NCBI GenBank assembly: GCA_964552465.1
Contig: CAZKGR010000005.1
Location: 75,646 to 139,645 of the forward strand
Origin: BMS3BBIN04 sp964552465
GTDB lineage: Bacteria > Electryoneota > Electryoneia > Electryoneales > Electryoneaceae
Length of the DNA stretch: 64,000 nt
Direction of reading: 5' to 3'
In this document: positions 1-9,662 of the stretch, piece by piece
Layout: every line of letters starts with the position of its first letter
How positions within the stretch are numbered: position 1 is the first letter of the stretch
The notes under the pieces: generated by a model
What the model saw: the letters and a program-made list of their open reading frames with translations, nothing else
Database searches by the model: none
What the model was told of the DNA's origin: nothing
Translations under genes and position numbers: made by a program

Positions 1-564
1 GTGTTTGTCGTGTATTTATTGCTCGGACTGGGAGCTTTTCGTGCACTGCAAGCGCTGTCAGCATATACCATTATTGGTGATATAGTCTGGGGTTTGACAG
101 TTCTGTTGCTGGTTGTCCTGGTAGCGCTGTCCCTGCGCGACACCATCCAGTTTTACCGCACAGGCCAAACACGCGACGCATTTCTCCAGTTACCGCGTTC
201 ATCCAAGCAAAAAATTCACGCTGCCATGCGTCGCGGCCTTAAAACACCGAACCTGTTGCTCGCAGCGATTGGGATCGGCGTTACGGTCACTTTATTCGAA
301 GCGGCGTGCACGGGTCAGGTATATTTGCCAGCCATTGTGCTGATGCTCAACGACCCATTGCTAAGTGAACGGGCCTGGCTCTGGCTGATCGTCTACAACC
401 TTCTGTTTATCGCTCCATTACTCGTTATATTCGCTCTCTCGTATATAGGCATATTTTCATCCTCTTATGCTAATTGGAGTAAGCACAATTACGGGAAAAT
501 CAGAATCGCACTCACACTACTCTTCGTGTTATTCCTCGCTCTGCTGCTCGTACAGCGATTCTGA
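1..564 (+). CDS. C-terminal part of a DsbD/CcdA-like membrane protein (cut by window edge)
   Basis: The reading frame is open at base 1, so the 5' part is probably missing. The visible 187 residues are very hydrophobic, with about five membrane segments. The segment with EAACTGQVYLP (about residues 99-109) and the following WLIVYNLLFIAPLL helix match, from memory, the second half of DsbD/CcdA-like thiol-disulfide membrane transporters whose first half carries a DGINPCAF-type cysteine. Such proteins pass reducing equivalents across the inner membrane for cytochrome c maturation or disulfide repair. The single Cys in the CTGQ motif would be one of the redox pair. The first half would settle the assignment. 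Confidence 0.55.
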   Translation: MFVVYLLLGLGAFRALQALSAYTIIGDIVWGLTVLLLVVLVALSLRDTIQFYRTGQTRDAFLQLPRSSKQKIHAAMRRGLKTPNLLLAAIGIGVTVTLFEAACTGQVYLPAIVLMLNDPLLSERAWLWLIVYNLLFIAPLLVIFALSYIGIFSSSYANWSKHNYGKIRIALTLLFVLFLALLLVQRF

Positions 565-640
565 TTTAACCACCTGTCATTCACCCACACTTCTCAGTTA
601 CATTTAGTTAGGTAGACTCCTCAGCCAGACAGGAATTACC

Positions 641-2257
641 ATGCGCCATCTCTCTCAAATTCTCGTAACACTTGTGTTGATCTCCTTCATGGTTCCCCAG
701 GCATCGCTTGCTGGCGACGCAGATATGTCGCGAGCAATCTGGGTCTTCTTTGATCAAGAGATTAGAGGTGCGAATTATCAGCCGTTGACGGCAGAAGCGA
801 TGGAAAGGCGCGCAAAGGCTGATTACACCTCATTTCAGCACGATCTGTATCCGGACAAAAGAGTCGTTGAAGATGTTCTCAGCACAGGTGTTACCCTTCG
901 CACGCGGAGCGCCTGGCTGAACGCAATCTCAGTTCAGGCAACCGAGTATCAGCGAGCACAGATCGAGCGCATAAGCGGCGTAATGAGAACTCGCAACGTT
1001 TTGTGTGGTGTTCGTAAAACTCCTGTTGTGGAGAATAAATACGGCGTTGCAGATATAGATACATTCGCATACGGAGTATCATTCGCGCAATTAGACCTGA
1101 TTGGTGTACCTGAGCTGCACGAGGTTGGCTATTCGGGATCAGGGGTGCGCGTAGCAGTGTTTGATGGCGGCTATATCGGTACCTATGAGCATCTGGGACT
1201 GCAGCACATCAACATCGTTGATGTCCAAAACTTCGTGTCAGGCGGAACATTCATTGAAACTCACGATCATGGAACAGGTGTGATCTCAACCTTCGCAACT
1301 CGCGATTCGTTAACGTATCTCGGAGTAGCTCCTGAGGTAGAGTTGCTGTTGGCGGTCACGGAAGACGTCTCCGACGAATACCCAGGTGAGGAAGATTTCT
1401 TCGTCGAGGCATTGGAGTGGGCAGAGGCAATGGGAGCGGACCTTGTGACCGCAAGTATCGGCTATAACGACTGGTACACGGACGAGGACTTTGATGGTGA
1501 CACAGCTCCGGTCACGATTGCCTGCGACATGGCGGCTGAACGCGGATTGCTGGTGATCACTTCGGTTGGAAACGACGGCGACGGCCCGCTAAGTGCGCCC
1601 GCAGACGGGGATTCGGTTCTGGCCGTTGGGGCGACCACCCTGAACGGTGGATATGCCGCGTTCAGCACCCAGGGTCCAACTTGGGATGGACGTATCAAGC
1701 CGGATGTCGCCGCACCTGGATCAAATGTGTGGATTATCGATGCGGAAACGACAGATAGCTACCGAACTGCGGGAGGAACCTCGTATTCGTGTCCGATAGT
1801 GACTGGTGTGTGCGCATTGTTGTTGGAAGCCAATCCCGATCTGCTTCCGATGGATCTGATTACCGCGTTGCGCGTAACCGGATCGCAGGCAGCCGAGCCT
1901 GACACGTTACTCGGCTGGGGCCTGATTAGCGCGATAGACGCGTACAATTACATCATGAATAATGTGGATGACGACAACCTAGCGATCACACCACCAGCAT
2001 CGTTCCAAATCCTTAAAATCTATCCGAATCCTGTGAACGGACAGGCAACGGCGGTTGTTGAATTGTATCGGGCTGGCACATATGAATTCAGTGTGAGTAA
2101 CATACTTGGTCGGAGTGTACAGTCATATGATATTCAATTGGTTAGAGGAATTAATCGTATTCCATTTAACCTGAGTGCTTATCAATCCGGGCCTTACTAC
2201 ATAACGGTCAGCAACGACGCGACACACTTAACCAAGAGGTTAACCGTAATACGATAA
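641..2257 (+). CDS. Secreted subtilisin-like serine protease (S8) with T9SS sorting domain
   Basis: A signal peptide (about residues 1-25) is followed by a spacer and an S8 peptidase domain from about residue 165 to 440. The catalytic triad is visible: Asp175 (VAVFDGG), His210 (HDHGTG) and Ser381 (GGTSYSCP), with the oxyanion Asn311 (SVGND). The last 80 residues, starting at IYPNPVNG, have the T9SS type A sorting-domain pattern (YPNP, ILGRSV, SGPYYITV), so the protein is expected to cross the outer membrane and be anchored or released. It is convergent with rlmN, leaving only 13 bases between the stops. The substrate is unknown. Confidence 0.88.
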   Translation: MRHLSQILVTLVLISFMVPQASLAGDADMSRAIWVFFDQEIRGANYQPLTAEAMERRAKADYTSFQHDLYPDKRVVEDVLSTGVTLRTRSAWLNAISVQATEYQRAQIERISGVMRTRNVLCGVRKTPVVENKYGVADIDTFAYGVSFAQLDLIGVPELHEVGYSGSGVRVAVFDGGYIGTYEHLGLQHINIVDVQNFVSGGTFIETHDHGTGVISTFATRDSLTYLGVAPEVELLLAVTEDVSDEYPGEEDFFVEALEWAEAMGADLVTASIGYNDWYTDEDFDGDTAPVTIACDMAAERGLLVITSVGNDGDGPLSAPADGDSVLAVGATTLNGGYAAFSTQGPTWDGRIKPDVAAPGSNVWIIDAETTDSYRTAGGTSYSCPIVTGVCALLLEANPDLLPMDLITALRVTGSQAAEPDTLLGWGLISAIDAYNYIMNNVDDDNLAITPPASFQILKIYPNPVNGQATAVVELYRAGTYEFSVSNILGRSVQSYDIQLVRGINRIPFNLSAYQSGPYYITVSNDATHLTKRLTVIR

Positions 2258-2270
2258 TGCGTTGATATAT

Positions 2271-3329
2271 CTAGTCATTAGAGATTGTGCGTGCCGCCAG
2301 CTGCCCACATGCGGCCGATACATCCCGCCCTCTGCTTTTACGCAGCACAACAGTCCTTCCCAGACGAACCAGCTCCGCCGCGACTCGTTCTATTGCTTCT
2401 TCGTCTGCACGTCGGAACGCCCCTGCCGCCTCGTTGTAGCGTAGCAAATTGATCTTGGCCGGCAGATTTCCAATCCATTGGTGAAGCGCTCGCGCGTCTT
2501 GCAATTGATCGTTGAGGCCATTGGCAACCATCAACGCGATTGTGATCCGGTGACGGGTTTGTTCGGCGTAGCTGGACAACGCCTCGTGCATTTGAGCCAG
2601 CGAATAGCGGCCAGCGATGGGCAAAACTTTGCCGCGAACCTCATCATGTGGCGATGAGATGGAGAAGACCAGCTTCGGCGGTGACGGATATTGTGCCAGT
2701 TTTCGAATCTGTCCGGGAATACCCACGGTGGAGAGGGTGACTTTACGTTTGGACAGCGCGATTCCGTCGCCATCAGTCAACAGATCGTAGGCTTTCATGA
2801 CCTGCTCGAGGTTGGCAAGTGGTTCGCCCATACCCATGAATACGATGTTGCTGATACGTTGATCGGCATGTGCACGGATTGCGAGGAACGTGCCGAGGAT
2901 TTCGGCGGAGGTCATATTGCGTTTCAGCCCGAGAGTTCCTGTAGCGCAGAAGCTGCATGCGAACGCGCACCCCACTTGGCTCGAGAGGCAAACCGTCACG
3001 CGGTCGTTCGTAGGGATGTAAACGGCCTCGACGCGTTCGCCATCCTCCAGTTCGAAAAGGAACTTGGTGGCGGAGTCGGGATCGTCACCGTGCGCTTGTT
3101 CGACGACGGTCGGCAGGTTGATTTGAAACTCAGCAATCAGGTCGGATCGGAGCTTCTTCGAGAGGTCCGTCATCTGTTCAAATTCAAACACACCGCGGTA
3201 ATAGATCCATGAATAGAGCTGTTTTCCATGGAAGGAACGGTATCCGCGCTCTACGAGTAAGTCAATCAATTCGTCCAGAGTCATCCCCAGCAGGGATGGA
3301 CGGATGGTAGTTTTGTCTTTGCTTGACAT
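2271..3329 (-). CDS. rlmN: Dual-specificity RNA methyltransferase RlmN
   Basis: This radical-SAM enzyme methylates C2 of A2503 in 23S rRNA, and of A37 in some tRNAs, using two SAM molecules. The 352-residue length is normal for the family. The radical-SAM cysteines are Cys121, Cys125 and Cys128 (CAFACSFC), followed by the SAM-binding MGMGEPL motif. The C-terminal Cys341 (SAACGQL) is the residue that forms the methyl-transfer adduct. The GxxRAxQ-type substrate region at the N-terminus reads YRSFHGKQLYSWIY. No operon partner is seen; the gene is divergent from the C25 protein. Confidence 0.95.
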   Translation of the reverse strand: MSSKDKTTIRPSLLGMTLDELIDLLVERGYRSFHGKQLYSWIYYRGVFEFEQMTDLSKKLRSDLIAEFQINLPTVVEQAHGDDPDSATKFLFELEDGERVEAVYIPTNDRVTVCLSSQVGCAFACSFCATGTLGLKRNMTSAEILGTFLAIRAHADQRISNIVFMGMGEPLANLEQVMKAYDLLTDGDGIALSKRKVTLSTVGIPGQIRKLAQYPSPPKLVFSISSPHDEVRGKVLPIAGRYSLAQMHEALSSYAEQTRHRITIALMVANGLNDQLQDARALHQWIGNLPAKINLLRYNEAAGAFRRADEEAIERVAAELVRLGRTVVLRKSRGRDVSAACGQLAARTISND

Positions 3330-3647
3330 GCGGCAAAGGTACCGGTTGTCTGGATGTGGGTCAACTGGACTGTTTCGTGAACAATGGAGGTTGCGACATC
3401 AAGTTGTGAGAGCACCAAAAAACTGGTGAACTCGACTACCTGGGAGTTGCATCTACCTCATTTAGAGTACAACATTAACAACTTAGCACATGAATCCAAG
3501 TCCGGTCCAGATTCGCAGACGAAACAAGATCTTGAAACACAGCGACCGGCATCTAAAGTCAGGGAAAACAGGGACAGTAGCTTCCCCAAACATAGATTTC
3601 GCCCCCGGCAAACCTCTCTATCGAATCGGGTGGCCTCAGGAGGAGAC
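3330..3647. other. Intergenic region between divergent genes
   Basis: This 318-base stretch separates the rlmN start from the preferred start of the C25 protein. The frame of the C25 gene is open across most of it, back to 3384, but that translation is polar, has no signal peptide and contradicts the strong Shine-Dalgarno sequence at 3641-3645. It should hold the promoters for both genes. I could not single out a convincing promoter. Confidence 0.5.
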
Positions 3648-6600
3648 ATGACACGAACCATTACTGCACTGCTGGCGATAACGCTCCTGCTTGCAATTGG
3701 CTATGGCAATACCGAGGCGTCCAATACGACTACCGTGTTGCTGCCAAGCGAGGCTCAGGCCCAACCGATGTTTGATGTGGTGGATTCAAAGCCGGGCCAG
3801 ACAGCCATGCGTTGGGCGGCAAACGAACTGCTGATCACGCGTCTGGACGACGGCAGTTTCGAGTACGATGTACCGGGCTCCCGCTCGATAGACACTGATG
3901 ACCCAATGCCGGTTCATGGTGGACTGATCGCGTTGCCGTGGGGATATGAAGGTGTGCTGCATGTTTTGGGCGGTACTTTTTATCGTCTTGATGAGGACGG
4001 CAACCCGGTAGAAGACAGCTCAATGCGCACCGTCGGCGTCGAGGCTGAAGACTTTGTCATGCTTGGCTCGGCGGCCATTTTCCGCGACATTACCATCGCT
4101 CCGGTAAATGTGATCCCGATTGTCGAGGGGATTGACGGTTCCCTGTGGGTCGCATCAGAGCTCGAGTTTATGGTCGAAACTGGCGACCAGATGGAAAACG
4201 GTCCCACGTTTGATCAACCACGCCCTGTTTCTCGCGCATTCCTCCCGCTCTACGAAAGCATGTTGCTGAACGAGATTGATGAGCTTGGCTTGACTATGGC
4301 CAAGACCAAAGGCTCGTATCTGATTATCTCAGCGGAAGGATACCTTGGTCCATTAACGACCTCCGGATTCCTTGATTGGAAGACGCGAAAAGGATACAAC
4401 GTCGTCTTGGAAACATTCGACTCTAACCAAGGCGCGCTGGAGTACGGAGATTTGGTGGACATGGTGAGCAATGCATACGCGACACTTGATCCACCGCTCG
4501 AATATGTACTTCTCGTCGGAGATGAAAACCGTGGCCAGACCGCTGCGATTCCGGCTGATCTCATTCAACATCCGGAGCTTCCGGAAGAAAACGACGTCAC
4601 CGACTGGCCGCTGACATTTCTAGATGGTGACGACTATTTTCCTGAAATCTTGATTGGACGTTTTACCGTTGGTGATTTGCAGGAAGTGGTTAAGCTGGCG
4701 CGTCGCTCGGTGGATTACGAGAAGAACAGCGCCAGCATACCCTTTGATCACCAATACTGGACTTCAGCAGCACTAGTTGCGGCCAACTACAACGAGGGTG
4801 GTGGTAATCCGCTGACTCCGGTGGCGATCACTGAATGGCTGCAGGAACGCATGCTCGAAGACTGGGGATTCACGCTAGTTTACCACCTGTTCTGGACACA
4901 TGGCGGCGACAATGCGACAGCACAGGAGATTCGTATCGCGATCGACAGTGGTGTCTCGTGGGTAACATACCGTGGCTGGGGTAATGCGACGGGCTGGGTG
5001 CGTCCAGAGTTTACCGTGCAAGACGTGGAAGATTTAGCCAACTTCAACATGCTACCTGTACTGACCTCTTTCGTTTGCAATACAGGCGACTTCGGAAATG
5101 GATCGGTCACGCGTTGTTTCTCGGAAGTCTGGGTTACGAGTGGCACGCCGAACGAGCCGACCGGCGCAGTGGCGGCGGTTGCGCCGTCTGACCTGCACAC
5201 CAACACTCGCTTCAACAACGCACTGATCTCCGGCTATTTCTTCGGCATGTACGAGGAGGGAATTACCAATATTTCAACAGCTCTTCTGCGAGCAAAAATG
5301 GAGTTGTATCTGGGATTCCCACTCGATCGTCTTCCAAACGATTTCGTGGAGTTTTACTACCACGTATACCACGTTCTGGGCGACCCGGAACTGACGGTTT
5401 GGAAACGGACTCCTCGCGAACTGGATGTTGACTTCCCTGCTGAAATAGCTCTTGGCCAGGGTCATATAGATGTGATGGTCACCGGCGTTAATGGTCCGAC
5501 GAACTACGGCTACGTTCAGTTGATACAGGGCGAAAACTTGTTCGTTGGTGGATATACGGACGAGAGCGGCATGATTTCGCTGCAAATCCCTGATGCAGTA
5601 GAAGGCGAGATATCGGCAATCGTGACTGTTCCAGGTTACATCCCGGTGGAAACCACAATTCCGGTTGTTCAGGAAGCATCCATGATCGGCGTAGATGGCT
5701 GGTCGGTTGACGCTGGGCTTGACGGGCTGGTTAGTCGCGACGAAGAGATCGGGCTGGTTGTTACGCTGATCAACAGCGGAACGCAGATCGAGTCGGACGT
5801 AACCGCAACCCTGACATTTGCGGATAACGATCTGGTCACGATTATTGATGATGAATCCTACTACGATTCCATGTCGGCAGGCTCAACAGAAACGGGTAGC
5901 TTCAGTTTTATTCTGAACGAACGTGTGTATGATGAGACGCTGCTTGAGTTCGAACTCGATATTACCAGCAGTGGTGGGCAGTGGACCGGCAAGGTTTGGA
6001 CTCTGACTGGCCGCGATGTGCTTCGCTATTTAGGATATGAAAATATCGGCGGCAGCGATTTCGCACCAGGTGAAACAACAACGCTTCAGATCAAGATCCA
6101 GAATCAGGGTACTGTCGATGTGACGAACCTGGACGTAACCCTTTCCAGCTTCGACGAAGCGATCACGAATATCACTGGTTCTGTGGACAACCTGGACTTC
6201 GTCATCGGTAATGAAGTTTGGGTCAATGGTTTCGAGATTACGGTAGACGCTGACACATGGCGCGGACGTCCCATACCGCTGCAGATGCATTTCGCCGATA
6301 ACGGCGAATCGTACGGCACGATAACCTTCACGATCCCGCTGGAAGGCGCAGCATCAACGGATCCGCTCGGTCCTGACGCATATGGTTACTATGCGTTCGA
6401 CAACACGGACACATCCTGGCCTGATAACGCTCCGACATACACCTGGTTTAATCTGGACGAGGACCCGGCAGCGGACGAACACTGGCAGATGCAGGATGAT
6501 TCAAACGTACTGATCGATCTACCGTTTGACGTTCGCTATTACGGCCAACTGTATGGGGCAGGCAGCCCGCTGACGATCAGCTCGAATGGGTGGGTGTCAT

Positions 6601-7379
6601 TCGCTGACGAGAGCGACTACACGGTCAATTTCTTCCGTAACTGGCAGATCCCATCAGTGATTGGTCCGCGCGCGATGATCGCACCGTTCTGGGATGATAT
6701 CGGCCCGGCAGTTGGTAACGATTACTCGAACATGTACTACAAACACGATTCGGACAACGGGCGCTTCATCATCGAGTGGACGGATTCGCGTAACCGTTTC
6801 GAGGAAAACTCGCTGCACCCGGCGTTCTTTGAGTTGGTGATTTACAGCCCGGATGAAATTCTGACCGAAACCGGCGACAGCGTTATCGAAGTCCACTATC
6901 AGGAAGTCGCGAACGTTGATGATAACAGCAACTTCGCTACCGTTGGCGTTGAAAAGCCGGACCGGAGCACGGGTCTGGAATACACCTATGCTGGTCTGTA
7001 TCCGGACGCTTCGGCACCGCTTGAAGATGGTCGCGCGATTCGTTTCACCACGAACGCTCCTGATGACCTGAACCTGATTGGTGATCCGGAACAGGAAAGC
7101 GTGATGCCGGGCGAGTTCGTGCTCTATCCGGTACAGCCGAACCCGTTCAACTCATCTACCGTCATCAGCTTTGACTTGCCGGAAAGCGGCGATGTACAGC
7201 TTTCCATTTTCAATCTGCTCGGGCAGGAGTTGGTGCGGCTGGTTGACCGTCCGATGACAGCCGGTCACAAGGAAGTTGTCTGGCAGATAAACGACCGCAA
7301 CATTTCGTCCGGCATGCTGCTGATTCACCTGACATCGAACGGTCAGGAGCAGTGGGGCAAGGCGATGTATGTGAAGTGA
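3648..7379 (+). CDS. Gingipain-like C25 family protein with T9SS sorting domain; apparent catalytic His replaced by Trp
   Basis: ATG 3648 was chosen because AGGAGG lies just upstream and a signal peptide begins there (MTRTITALLAITLLLAIGYG). The 1243-residue protein has a gingipain-type propeptide region, a C25 domain (about residues 215-600) with VLLVGDE, DDYFPEILIGR and SFVCNTGDF, then CARDB/Ig-like modules, a beta-sandwich region, and a C-terminal sorting domain with QPNPFNSSTVISF. Cys477 lies in the expected nucleophile motif. The residue 33 positions upstream, where gingipain has its catalytic His in a GHG motif, is Trp444 in YRGWG. It may therefore be a non-classical or inactive peptidase. 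It probably acts at the cell surface. Confidence 0.85.
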   Translation: MTRTITALLAITLLLAIGYGNTEASNTTTVLLPSEAQAQPMFDVVDSKPGQTAMRWAANELLITRLDDGSFEYDVPGSRSIDTDDPMPVHGGLIALPWGYEGVLHVLGGTFYRLDEDGNPVEDSSMRTVGVEAEDFVMLGSAAIFRDITIAPVNVIPIVEGIDGSLWVASELEFMVETGDQMENGPTFDQPRPVSRAFLPLYESMLLNEIDELGLTMAKTKGSYLIISAEGYLGPLTTSGFLDWKTRKGYNVVLETFDSNQGALEYGDLVDMVSNAYATLDPPLEYVLLVGDENRGQTAAIPADLIQHPELPEENDVTDWPLTFLDGDDYFPEILIGRFTVGDLQEVVKLARRSVDYEKNSASIPFDHQYWTSAALVAANYNEGGGNPLTPVAITEWLQERMLEDWGFTLVYHLFWTHGGDNATAQEIRIAIDSGVSWVTYRGWGNATGWVRPEFTVQDVEDLANFNMLPVLTSFVCNTGDFGNGSVTRCFSEVWVTSGTPNEPTGAVAAVAPSDLHTNTRFNNALISGYFFGMYEEGITNISTALLRAKMELYLGFPLDRLPNDFVEFYYHVYHVLGDPELTVWKRTPRELDVDFPAEIALGQGHIDVMVTGVNGPTNYGYVQLIQGENLFVGGYTDESGMISLQIPDAVEGEISAIVTVPGYIPVETTIPVVQEASMIGVDGWSVDAGLDGLVSRDEEIGLVVTLINSGTQIESDVTATLTFADNDLVTIIDDESYYDSMSAGSTETGSFSFILNERVYDETLLEFELDITSSGGQWTGKVWTLTGRDVLRYLGYENIGGSDFAPGETTTLQIKIQNQGTVDVTNLDVTLSSFDEAITNITGSVDNLDFVIGNEVWVNGFEITVDADTWRGRPIPLQMHFADNGESYGTITFTIPLEGAASTDPLGPDAYGYYAFDNTDTSWPDNAPTYTWFNLDEDPAADEHWQMQDDSNVLIDLPFDVRYYGQLYGAGSPLTISSNGWVSFADESDYTVNFFRNWQIPSVIGPRAMIAPFWDDIGPAVGNDYSNMYYKHDSDNGRFIIEWTDSRNRFEENSLHPAFFELVIYSPDEILTETGDSVIEVHYQEVANVDDNSNFATVGVEKPDRSTGLEYTYAGLYPDASAPLEDGRAIRFTTNAPDDLNLIGDPEQESVMPGEFVLYPVQPNPFNSSTVISFDLPESGDVQLSIFNLLGQELVRLVDRPMTAGHKEVVWQINDRNISSGMLLIHLTSNGQEQWGKAMYVK

Positions 7380-7433
7380 CATTTGGCGCATGCTAAATGT
7401 CATCCTGAGCGAAGCGAAGGATCTCGTTGTTTT
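7377..7433 (+). repeat. Stem-loop overlapping a stop codon, joined to a dispersed GTCATCCTGA repeat (family A)
   Basis: An 8-bp perfect stem, TGACATTT (7377-7384) with AAATGTCA (7395-7402), begins at the stop codon of the C25 gene. It runs into a copy of the dispersed repeat whose core is GTCATCCTGA, a variable part, then GAAGGATCTC (7399-7433). Other copies lie near 9509, 9608, 12481 (inverted) and 40255. Confidence 0.75.
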
Positions 7434-7450
7434 ACTGATTCACTCTACAT

Positions 7451-7480
7451 AAAAGGGGACGCGAGCCGCGTCCCCTTTTT
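7451..7480. terminator. Bidirectional Rho-independent terminator
   Basis: AAAAGGGGACGCG, a short loop and CGCGTCCCC followed by T5 form a strong GC hairpin with A-runs on one side and T-runs on the other. It sits between the convergent C25 gene and M28 peptidase gene and can serve both. Confidence 0.9.
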
Positions 7481-7535
7481 ATCTCATCAACCCCGAAACA
7501 TATCGAGCTCAATTACAAAACGTTTAACCGTCCCG

Positions 7536-9353
7536 TTAAGGCCGTCCACCACCACCATGTCCGCCACCACCACCACGCGGAGCAGCCTCGCCGAAGATCA
7601 GTTGTGTCTCGAACTCGTCCTCGCCTCGACGGTAACGGATCGTGACTTCATCACCCGGATTATGCTTACCCATCGCGTATGTCAGGTCATAAATGTTGTC
7701 GATCAGGATGTCGTCAATGGCGACGATGATGTCCATCGCCTGCAACCCGGCCTCGGCAGCTGGTGTGCCGGGACGAACGCCTTGCAACCGGAATCCGCTC
7801 AAGCTGTCAGGCTGTGTGAAGTCGGGTATGGTGCCCATTGACACGCGGCGCTTGGACGCTCGTCCTTCAGCGTTCGGGGCTTCAGCTTCCTGGTACGCCA
7901 GCTCTGGACTTGTATCGGCGTACGTATCGACCAATGACAACGCATAGCGTAGCACCTCAACCAAACCGATCCCGTTGATCTCGGCAACATCATCTGTCGG
8001 ACGGTGGTAGTCACCGTGCAACGAGGTCAGTAGGTGCACCACGGGGATTCCCTTGCCGTAGAACGACGTCTGGTCCGACGCGCCGTACCCGCCGCCGGTC
8101 ATTGACAGGTCCAGCGGTAGACCTTCACCCGCCTGCTGCGCCAACTCGGACAATCCGTCTGCGCTTTCAACACCGAACACGGTCAGCGCATCGTTCTGCA
8201 TGCGTCCAACCATGTCGAAGTTGACCATCAGCTCCGCGCGTTCAAGGTCGAGCGGCGAATTGTTGACAAAATGGCTCGATCCAACCAGTCCGGCCTCTTC
8301 GCCGGTGAATGCGACGAACGCGACCGTTGGTCCCGGTGGGGACAGCGCCAACGTGCGCGCCAACTCCATCAGCACGGAGGTTCCAGATGCGTTGTCGTCA
8401 GCGCCGTTGTGGATCGCGCGTATTCCTGGTTCGCGCGTACCAGCTTGCCCATATCCGAGGTGGTCGTAGTGTGCGCCGAAGATCAGTAGACGGTCGTCGC
8501 CGGGAATCATCGCGCCGACATTTCGGATCGGGACTTCGTTCCGTCGCAGATCGACGGACAGGCTGACCGCGTCCTCACCGACCGGCACTCCACGCGGACT
8601 CTCGTTCAACTCAATAGAACGGAACCGCTTGTTCAAGTCCAGCCGTGGGAACAGTCGACTCGCAGCTTCACGGGTCAGCCACGCGACCGGAATCCCGGCG
8701 TCACGGTAGGGTTCCTGCGTGCGCAACTCGGGTATGCTGTCAGCCTGGGCTGGTGATGGTACGATCACCAGGCCCGCCGCACCGTTGAGTTTCGCGTTGA
8801 TCGCCTTGGTGCGCAGCGAGGCGTGGTCGGTGTCATAATCGCCGGCGAACAAGGCGTCGGGATCGTCACGTCGCGGCTCACCGGTTAACACGATTACCAG
8901 TTTGTCGGTGACGTCGCGGTCGGCGTAGTCGTCATATTCGTACTCGTCCGCGCTGATCCCGTACCCGACGAACACAGCTTGCGCGGTCGCGCCCGACGCT
9001 GCCGAAAACCCTGCTGGACGGAATGATGCTGACGTGCGTAGCGTGTCCTCGCCGACTGCCAGCCACGTGTCCGTCAGGATTTCCGCGCCCCATCCGATGG
9101 TGAAGTCCTGGTCGAACGATCCGTCGAACAGAGGCCGCAATCCGGCTTCCTCGAAACGGTTGGCGATGTAGTCAGCGGACGCGTCGAGGCCGTGCGTGCC
9201 GATGCCGCGGCCTTCACGTTCGTTGCCGGCGAGGTACGCGATGTGCATCAGCAGACGCGCTTCTTCGTCCCACGGTAGCTCGGGAACGCTGGCTGATATG
9301 AACGATGATGGTACGATAACCAACAACAGCAGGATTACGATAACGCGGGCCAT
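7536..9353 (-). CDS. Exported M28 family zinc aminopeptidase with PA and PDZ domains
   Basis: Start ATG 9353 gives a clean signal peptide (MARVIVILLLLVIVPSS) behind a CAGGA sequence; the frame upstream is repeat-derived. In the 605-residue protein a PA-like insert (about 85-240) precedes the M28 domain. Predicted zinc and catalytic residues are His295 (GAHYDH), Asp319 (GADDN), Glu352/Glu353 (TGEEAG), Asp380 (NFDMVG) and His450 (YHRPTDD). A PDZ domain (about 515-590) follows, and the protein ends in a Gly-rich tail with one His and RP. M28/PDZ proteins of this layout are periplasmic or surface aminopeptidases. It has no sorting domain. Confidence 0.9.
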   Translation of the reverse strand: MARVIVILLLLVIVPSSFISASVPELPWDEEARLLMHIAYLAGNEREGRGIGTHGLDASADYIANRFEEAGLRPLFDGSFDQDFTIGWGAEILTDTWLAVGEDTLRTSASFRPAGFSAASGATAQAVFVGYGISADEYEYDDYADRDVTDKLVIVLTGEPRRDDPDALFAGDYDTDHASLRTKAINAKLNGAAGLVIVPSPAQADSIPELRTQEPYRDAGIPVAWLTREAASRLFPRLDLNKRFRSIELNESPRGVPVGEDAVSLSVDLRRNEVPIRNVGAMIPGDDRLLIFGAHYDHLGYGQAGTREPGIRAIHNGADDNASGTSVLMELARTLALSPPGPTVAFVAFTGEEAGLVGSSHFVNNSPLDLERAELMVNFDMVGRMQNDALTVFGVESADGLSELAQQAGEGLPLDLSMTGGGYGASDQTSFYGKGIPVVHLLTSLHGDYHRPTDDVAEINGIGLVEVLRYALSLVDTYADTSPELAYQEAEAPNAEGRASKRRVSMGTIPDFTQPDSLSGFRLQGVRPGTPAAEAGLQAMDIIVAIDDILIDNIYDLTYAMGKHNPGDEVTIRYRRGEDEFETQLIFGEAAPRGGGGGHGGGGRP

Positions 9354-9410
9354 GATGTGTGTCCTGTGAATTTCTGGTGTCGAATGGGGAAGTATACGTA
9401 TAACAGTGCG

Positions 9411-9493
9411 GATTCGAGATATGAGATTTGAGATTCGAGAGACGAAAGATTTATGACCAATGCGAGAGACCAGAGACGAGAAACGAGATATGA
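9411..9493 (+). repeat. Degenerate 7-bp-period repeat (GANNNGA type)
   Basis: Successive heptamers read GATTCGA, GATATGA, GATTTGA, GATTCGA, GAGACGA, then a degenerate 20-base part, then GAGACCA, GAGACGA, GAAACGA, GATATGA. The unit is not identical but the 7-base period is clear. It lies in the non-coding leader of the M28 gene. Confidence 0.8.
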
Positions 9494-9508
9494 GGAACAA
9501 AGATGTTT

Positions 9509-9577
9509 CATCCTAAACGCAGCGCCTGTCAGCCGAAGCCTTGGCGTAGGTTGGAAGGATCTCTCGTTTGACGTTTC
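9509..9577 (+). repeat. Family A repeat interrupted by a GC-rich palindromic insert
   Basis: The left part CATCCTAAACGCAGCG and the right part AAGGATCTCTCGTTTGACG match the family A core, but about 30 bases (9525-9554, CCTGTC...GGTTGG) are inserted between them. A similar insert sits at the same place in the copy at 40255-40325. Confidence 0.7.
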
Positions 9578-9607
9578 AAAGTCGTTTGACCGTGTTGCTT
9601 TCAGGGT

Positions 9608-9640
9608 GTCATCCTGAACGTAGTGAAGGATCTCTCGTTT
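9608..9640 (+). repeat. Dispersed repeat, family A
   Basis: An uninterrupted copy: GTCATCCTGAACGTAGTG followed by AAGGATCTCTCGTTT. It lies in the same non-coding stretch as the interrupted copy at 9509, about 30 bases away. Confidence 0.75.
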
Positions 9641-9662
9641 TCAGTTGTTTGTCTTCCTCTCC

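Noticed and set aside
1..564. Complete gene starting at base 1
   Set aside because: The first codon is simply the window edge; the conserved first half of the family is missing, so the gene is treated as partial.
2262..2444. A small plus-strand frame at the end of rlmN
   Set aside because: It overlaps rlmN antisense and lacks a ribosome binding site.
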